This document shows, piece by piece, positions 41,525-42,563 of a DNA stretch of 42,563 nucleotides; within the stretch, counting starts at the first letter, position 1, and each line of letters opens with the position of its first letter. The notes under the pieces were generated by a model, which saw only the letters and a list, made by a program, of their open reading frames with translations, ran no database searches and was not told where the DNA came from. Source of the stretch: an uncultured bacterium (GTDB taxonomy: Bacteria; Bacillota; Clostridia; Lachnospirales; Lachnospiraceae); assembly GCA_947063875.1 (NCBI GenBank), contig CAMSTY010000029.1, positions 1-42,563 of the forward strand. Reading direction: 5' to 3'. Both the position numbers and the translations under genes were made by a program.

Positions 41525-41544
41525 CCTTTTATCTGCTTTCTTTT

Positions 41545-42563
41545 TTATTCCTCTTTTGTGTTACCGTCGTCTTCTGAGGCAGGCTCTTCACCTTCCAGTT
41601 TCCAGATATCCCGGTTATACTCTGCAATGGTCCGGTCGGAAGAAAAAAATCCTGCCTTGCTGATATTTACCAGCATCTTTTTGGCCCACTCCATCCGGTT
41701 CTCATAGTCCTGATAGGCCTGCTCACGCACCCGCGCATAATCCTCATAATCGAGAAGCGTCATAAACCAGTCCTTATTCAGCAATTCGTCATGAAGCCGC
41801 TGCAGATTCTCCTCTCTGCCAATCGCCATCAACTCTTTCCCGACGATAAAGTCCACAGCCTCTTTGATATCCGCACTCTTCTCATAGTAATCCTTCGACA
41901 CATAATCGGCTTTCTCATAATGCGCAATCACCGTCTCGCTCGACTCGCCGAAGATATAGATATTCTCCTTTCCCACCAGCTGTGCAATCTCTACGTTGGC
42001 GCCGTCCATGGTTCCCAGAGTCACTGCTCCGTTGAGCATAAACTTCATGTTTCCGGTACCGCTGGCTTCTTTGGAGGCCAGAGAAATCTGTTCGGAGATG
42101 TCGCAGGCCGGAATCAGCTTCTCGGCTTCTGTCACATTATAATTCTCCACCATCACCACCTTCAGATACGGGCTGACCTGCTGGTCCTGATTGACCAGTT
42201 TCTCCAGGCACAGGATCAGGTGGATAATGTCTTTTGCAATCACATAGGCAGGCGCAGCCTTGGCTCCGAAAATCACCGTAATCGGAGTGGAGGGAAGCTT
42301 TCCTTTTTTAATCTCCAGATATTTATGAATCACATAGAGCACATTCATCTGCTGGCGCTTATACTCATGAAGACGTTTGATCTGAATATCAAAAATGGAA
42401 TTCTCGTCAATGTCAATCCCCTGTGCCTCCATCAGATAATGCTTTAACGCCACCTTATTCTGACGTTTGATTTCCAGAAGTTCGCGCAGCGACGCTTCAT
42501 CGTCAAAGCTTCCGATCTTCTCCAGCTCTTCCACATTCCGCTTATAACCGGCGCCAATCTTCT
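41545..42563 (-). CDS. glgP: Glycogen/starch/alpha-glucan phosphorylase, C-terminal part
   Basis: About 339 residues of the C-terminal half; the 5' part lies beyond the window edge. The pyridoxal phosphate site is present as [16 protein letters not shown], with the lysine in GNMKF. Other family motifs are [15 protein letters not shown] and [10 protein letters not shown]. It splits glucose-1-phosphate from stored or imported alpha-glucans. It ends in an acidic tail ([14 protein letters not shown]) and a terminator. Confidence 0.95.
   Translation of the reverse strand, partial: KIGAGYKRNVEELEKIGSFDDEASLRELLEIKRQNKVALKHYLMEAQGIDIDENSIFDIQIKRLHEYKRQQMNVLYVIHKYLEIKKGKLPSTPITVIFGAKAAPAYVIAKDIIHLILCLEKLVNQDQQVSPYLKVVMVENYNVTEAEKLIPACDISEQISLASKEASGTGNMKFMLNGAVTLGTMDGANVEIAQLVGKENIYIFGESSETVIAHYEKADYVSKDYYEKSADIKEAVDFIVGKELMAIGREENLQRLHDELLNKDWFMTLLDYEDYARVREQAYQDYENRMEWAKKMLVNISKAGFFSSDRTIAEYNRDIWKLEGEEPASEDDGNTKEE

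Overview
The window looks like chromosomal DNA of a spore-forming, anaerobic gut Clostridium of the Lachnospiraceae type. The grounds are an endospore sigma-K gene fragment with a skin-type recombinase, strong AGGAGG ribosome sites, choline-binding-type cell wall repeats, and several protein families largely known from Clostridia (DUF5688, DUF3793, DUF6110, PfoR-like IIC proteins). No lineage can be proved from sequence reading alone.

Layout. 1-600: start of a small zinc-ribbon gene (cut by the window edge), then a low-complexity tandem-repeat stretch and a long hairpin. 0.8-1.9 kb: PfoR-like PTS IIC membrane protein. 1.9-6.2 kb (minus): ftsE-ftsX-PcsB/EnvC-like hydrolase-ctpA, a cell-division peptidoglycan-hydrolysis operon. 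6.3-8.7 kb: a CdaR/PucR-type regulator and an MsmK/UgpC-type sugar ABC ATPase. 9.0-11.3 kb: methyltransferase, CvfB-like S1 protein, acyl-ACP thioesterase. 11.5-12.9 kb: YhcH and KduI (uronate catabolism). 13.0-15.5 kb: an 824-residue membrane-anchored protein of unknown function. 15.8-16.7 kb: DUF5688.

16.7-30.1 kb is a metal-homeostasis region: feoA1-feoB1; a P1B ATPase with two small membrane proteins that resembles a ferrosome (fez) cluster; two COG0523 GTPases with a DtxR-type regulator; and feoA-feoA-feoB2 with a short Fur-like regulator. Three Fur-box-like inverted repeats mark these iron operons. In the middle (21.8-24.1 kb) lies a sigma-K gene cut after its region-2 part. It is followed by a 62-residue ORF and a large serine recombinase, the arrangement of one end of a skin (sigK intervening) element. 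The other half of sigK is not in the window.

30.2-42.6 kb: an AEC-transporter pseudogene split by a MITE-like element; a YeiH-family exporter with a small membrane partner; Ktr-type potassium uptake genes; a znuABC zinc/manganese uptake operon; a 211-bp nested palindrome; DUF3793; a MerR regulator; a cell wall-binding repeat protein behind a MerR-type promoter with a 19-bp spacer; and the 3' end of an alpha-glucan phosphorylase gene.

The strongest candidates for a second look are the split sigK with recombinase and small ORF, the ferrosome-like cluster with its Fur-type sites, the COG0523-DUF1980 fusion, and the MerR-type promoter in front of the cell wall-binding gene.
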